A program made the translations under genes and the position numbers. A stretch of DNA of 9,538 bases, taken from Pseudomonadota bacterium. GTDB lineage: Bacteria > Pseudomonadota > Gammaproteobacteria > Pseudomonadales > Azotimanducaceae. The notes beneath the pieces were generated by a model, which was not told where the DNA came from, did no database searches, and saw only the letters and a program-made list of their open reading frames with translations. This document shows positions 7,175 through 9,538 of this stretch, in pieces. Location: positions 1 through 9,538 of the forward strand of contig JAQCAK010000043.1 of assembly GCA_027621895.1 (NCBI GenBank). Direction: 5' to 3'. Every line of letters begins with the position of its first letter. Positions within the stretch are counted from its first letter, which is position 1.

Positions 7175-8665
7175 CTACGCTTTCCCGGGTCTGGCCTGTC
7201 CCAGCACAGAGACCACGATATCGTACTGTTCCTGCGTATAACCGGGCTCTACCTGGTACAGGATATCGGTACAAAGCGCTTCAGCGAGTTGTCTCACATT
7301 CCTTGCTTCTTCATCAATCAGTCGATCAACAACAGACTGGGAGGCCATAATCAGGCACTGACGCCCTTCAACATCACCGGCCATTCGCTGAATCTGCTTG
7401 AAAATTTCCAGACAGACTGATTCAGTCGACTTTAGAAACCCTCTACCCTCGCATACAGGGCAGGGCTCACACATCATCTTGAGCAGGCTGCCATAACTGC
7501 GTTTGCGAGTCATCTCCACGAGGCCAAGCTCTGATATCTGTGTGATGTTACATTTGACCCTGTCTGATTGCTGACCTTTTTCCAGCGCACGAAGTACCTG
7601 TCGCTTGTGTTCCTCGTTCACCATATCGATGAAATCAATGATGACAATACCGCCAATATTTCTCAGCCTGAGCTGCCGCGATATGGCATTGGCAGCCTCA
7701 AGATTGGTCCGGTAGATTGTGTCTTCAAGATCCTTTCGACCAACAAAGGCGCCGGTGTTCACATCAATGGTTGTCATGGCTTCCGTCTGATCAATGACGA
7801 GGTACCCGCCTGATTTCAACGGTACGTTTCGGTCTAGCGCGGCTTCTATCTGGTCTTCCAGCTGGTAAATATCAAACAGTGCCTCGGCATCGGACATGGC
7901 AAGACAGGACAGCTTCCCCGGTATGTAATCACTGAGGAACTGGTGCATGATCTCATGCGTGTCGCCATGGTCGACATGAATGGCCACAGTTTCAGAAGTG
8001 ATAATATCCCGCATCACTCTCAACGGCAGCGGCAGGTCCCGGTAAAGAATGGTAGGACTATGGGCCTTGCCGGCTTCCTGCTTCACCGTTTCCCAGCGAG
8101 TTCTCAGCAGCCCGGCATCCTGGAGAATATCCTCACTGGAGGCATTCTCCGCGGCAGTTCGCACGATAAAACCCTCGTCCTCAAACTGCATCTCCGCCAG
8201 GATCAGGCGCAATCTTTCCCGCTCGTCTTCATCTTCAATGCGCTGGGAAATACCAATATGGGAACTGCCTGGCAGATAAACGAGGTATCTTGATGCCATG
8301 GACAGGTTGGTTGTGATCCTTGCGCCCTTGTTTCCAATCGGCTCCTTGGTCACCTGCACCAGCAACTCCTGACCTTCATGCAGCAGCGTGGCGATCGCGG
8401 GGTACTCAAAGTCTGGCTTCTTGTCGAACACGCCGTGGCCATCCACCAGGTCCGTTACGTGCATGAAACCGGCACGTTCCTCACCGAAGTCGACAAATGC
8501 ACTCTGCATACCCGGCAAGATCCGCACCACCCTGCCCTTGTAGATGTTGCCTACTGTGCTCTGCGAGTCTGTCCGCTCGATGAAAATTTCCTGCAGCAGA
8601 CCCTGTTCGACAACGCCGACTCGAGTCTCGTTGGCAGCGACATTGATAAACACTTCTTCAGCCAT
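7175..8665 (-). CDS. rng: Ribonuclease G
   Basis: This 496-residue protein matches RNase G (E. coli 489). The N-terminal S1 RNA-binding region, about residues 38-130, includes GNIYKGRVVRILPGMQSAFVDFG. The 5'-sensor/RNase H-like region follows. The catalytic DNase I-like region has TTIDVNTGAFVG with metal ligand Asp301 and IVIIDFIDM with Asp344. The Zn-link is CPVC (Cys402 and Cys405). There is no long C-terminal scaffold, so it is RNase G rather than RNase E. RNase G matures the 5' end of 16S rRNA and turns over some mRNAs. The ATG at 8665 (MAEEVFIN) is chosen over an upstream ATG at 8743 for two reasons: it aligns with the family N terminus and has AAGGA 8 bases upstream. The start overlaps the maf stop by 8 bases. 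The C terminus runs about 12 residues beyond the E. coli end (VLGQARPGKA). Confidence 0.96.
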   Translation of the reverse strand: MAEEVFINVAANETRVGVVEQGLLQEIFIERTDSQSTVGNIYKGRVVRILPGMQSAFVDFGEERAGFMHVTDLVDGHGVFDKKPDFEYPAIATLLHEGQELLVQVTKEPIGNKGARITTNLSMASRYLVYLPGSSHIGISQRIEDEDERERLRLILAEMQFEDEGFIVRTAAENASSEDILQDAGLLRTRWETVKQEAGKAHSPTILYRDLPLPLRVMRDIITSETVAIHVDHGDTHEIMHQFLSDYIPGKLSCLAMSDAEALFDIYQLEDQIEAALDRNVPLKSGGYLVIDQTEAMTTIDVNTGAFVGRKDLEDTIYRTNLEAANAISRQLRLRNIGGIVIIDFIDMVNEEHKRQVLRALEKGQQSDRVKCNITQISELGLVEMTRKRSYGSLLKMMCEPCPVCEGRGFLKSTESVCLEIFKQIQRMAGDVEGRQCLIMASQSVVDRLIDEEARNVRQLAEALCTDILYQVEPGYTQEQYDIVVSVLGQARPGKA

Positions 8666-9293
8666 GATGACTGTCCTTGATGAGATTTGGCTGGCTGGCA
8701 GTAACGCCCAGACAGGCGACTCCATGCCTGCGCAACAGTTCAATAGTTTCCACGAGCGGCAGTCCGATCACATTGCTGTAACTGCCATCGAGCGAGACGA
8801 CAAACACACTGCCAATACCCTGTAATCCATAGGCACCGGCCTTGTCCACAGGCTCACCGGTTGACCAGTAAAATTCAATTTCTTCCAGGCCCAGTTCACG
8901 AAATTTCACTGACGTCCTGACACAAACCGTATCAATACCCAAATCGCTCATCACGGTAACCCCGGTCAGCACCTCATGAGTGCTGCCGGACAACGCCAGC
9001 AACATCAGAACTGCATCCTGCCTGGACACTGGCTTGCCCAGGATATCCTGCCCGAGAACAACCGTGGTATCGGCAGCCAGTACCACTGTACCAGCCTCGT
9101 AACCGGCGTTTGCCTTTTCCGCAGACAGCCTGGTCACGTATCGATCCGCACGTTCTCCAGGCTGAACCGATTCATCCAGATCTGCCGGGCGAATATCGAA
9201 CTTGAGACCCAGCTGTTCCAGCAGTTCCCGGCGCCTGGGCGAACCGCTGGCAAGAATCAGGCACGGTCCTGCGGCCTTCACGAGATCGTTCAT
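8658..9293 (-). CDS. maf: Maf-family nucleoside triphosphate pyrophosphatase, dTTP/UTP type (YhdE-like)
   Basis: This 211-residue protein has the Maf signatures ASGSPRRREL (residues 15-24), AADTTVVL with the catalytic Asp75, GKP with Lys87, and DKAGAYGLQGIG (150-161). The AGAYG-x-QG form and the place beside mreD match the YhdE branch, which hydrolyses dTTP, UTP and modified pyrimidine triphosphates to monophosphates as house-cleaning. The other Maf branch (YceF) acts on m7GTP. The ATG at 9293 is preferred over an upstream GTG-type start at 9383, because residues before it are the mreD sequence in another frame and the family begins just before LILASGSPR. The start overlaps the mreD stop as ATGA and GGGGA at 9298-9302 can serve as the ribosome site. 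The tail after LLRRHG (about 20 residues) is unconserved and carries the rng ribosome site in its codons. Confidence 0.94.
   Translation of the reverse strand: MNDLVKAAGPCLILASGSPRRRELLEQLGLKFDIRPADLDESVQPGERADRYVTRLSAEKANAGYEAGTVVLAADTTVVLGQDILGKPVSRQDAVLMLLALSGSTHEVLTGVTVMSDLGIDTVCVRTSVKFRELGLEEIEFYWSTGEPVDKAGAYGLQGIGSVFVVSLDGSYSNVIGLPLVETIELLRRHGVACLGVTASQPNLIKDSHHG
8674..8678 (-). promoter_or_regulatory. Shine-Dalgarno site that sets the rng start
   Basis: AAGGA on the - strand (TCCTT on +) lies 8 bases before the rng ATG at 8665, inside the 3' end of maf. This is the clearest ribosome site in the window. It supports the 496-residue RNase G over a version starting 26 codons earlier. Confidence 0.7.
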
Positions 9294-9538
9294 GAAATCC
9301 CCGATTTCCTGCGAACAGAGCGCAGCAGCATGAATATCCAGGGCCAGATCAGCGCACCAGACAAAGCGGGCAGCAGATACCACATGTTCCAGGACGAGAG
9401 TCCGGCAAGGTTCTCGATCCAGAAGTTAATCAGCTGGTTCAGGCCCATGAAGGCAAACAGAATCAGTGACTGCTGCCAGACGGTAAACATTCGGAGTCGC
9501 TGGTACAGATTCAGTGCCACATAGGCCAGGACAACGTA
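9290..9538 (-). CDS. mreD: MreD, C-terminal fragment (rod-shape-determining membrane protein), 5' end outside window
   Basis: The last 82 residues are present, open to the window edge (YVVLAYVALNLYQ...) and ending at TGA 9292-9290. The fragment is strongly hydrophobic, with about three membrane segments. It ends in the family's characteristic aromatic-rich helix plus basic tail, ALIWPWIFMLLRSVRRKSGIS, similar to the WPWLFLLMR end of E. coli MreD. MreD is a polytopic inner-membrane partner of MreC and MreB in the elongasome that guides lateral cell-wall synthesis. The genes expected beyond the edge are mreC and mreB. The GTG at 9520 reads as an internal valine, because the frame continues upstream without a stop. 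The stop overlaps the maf ATG by four bases. Confidence 0.9.
   Translation of the reverse strand, partial: YVVLAYVALNLYQRLRMFTVWQQSLILFAFMGLNQLINFWIENLAGLSSWNMWYLLPALSGALIWPWIFMLLRSVRRKSGIS
9298..9302 (-). promoter_or_regulatory. Probable Shine-Dalgarno site for maf
   Basis: GGGGA on the - strand (TCCCC on +) lies 4 bases before the maf ATG at 9293, inside the end of mreD. The spacing is short, so the ATGA overlap with mreD probably also contributes through translational coupling. Confidence 0.4.

Noticed and set aside
8666..8743. 26-codon N-terminal extension of RNase G from an upstream ATG
   Set aside because: The extension overlaps maf coding sequence, does not match the family N terminus, and the ATG at 8665 has a well-placed AAGGA.
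9294..9383. 30-codon N-terminal extension of Maf
   Set aside because: It overlaps conserved mreD sequence in another frame, and Maf proteins start shortly before the SGSPRR motif.

Overview
The window is a dense stretch of housekeeping genes from a gammaproteobacterium. The evidence is the tail of the rpoN-linked rapZ-ptsO cluster on the + strand, together with a mreD-maf-rng-yhdP-nit run on the - strand. That second order is one I recall from Pseudomonas and related lineages. The protein sequences look like a Pseudomonas/Cellvibrionales-type marine or environmental gammaproteobacterium, but the genus cannot be fixed by eye. Base composition is moderately GC-rich and looks uniform. I see no insertion sequence, phage gene, CRISPR array, tRNA or rRNA.

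Right-pointing half (1-2384): the C-terminal end of RapZ is followed by a complete NPr/HPr-type phosphocarrier, an MgtE-type magnesium transporter and the ribosome-assembly factor DarP (YjgA). The ptsO/mgtE junction overlaps as GTGA and the mgtE/darP junction as ATGA. The four genes therefore read as one translationally coupled unit at the end of the rpoN-hpf-ptsN-rapZ-ptsO operon.

Left-pointing half (9538-2396, read from right to left): the C-terminal end of MreD, then Maf (YhdE-type nucleotide pyrophosphatase), RNase G, the very long AsmA-like envelope protein YhdP and a nitrilase-superfamily amidase (Nit). mreD/maf overlap as ATGA, maf/rng overlap by 8 bases, rng and yhdP are 7 bases apart, and yhdP/nit overlap as GTGA. 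This is the 3' part of a mreBCD operon, and its promoter must lie beyond the right edge.

The two operons converge with only 11 bases between the darP and nit stop codons. A pair of mutually exclusive small inverted repeats straddles that gap. There is no non-coding stretch longer than about 33 bases anywhere in the window, so there is no room for hidden RNA genes or a classical regulatory region.

I do not see an undescribed system here. The points worth a second look are modest: a RapZ tail lacking most of the enterobacterial RNA-binding lysines, absence of pmbA/tldD from around darP, coupling of a magnesium transporter to the nitrogen-PTS carrier, a slightly variant MgtE pore motif, and the compact convergent junction.
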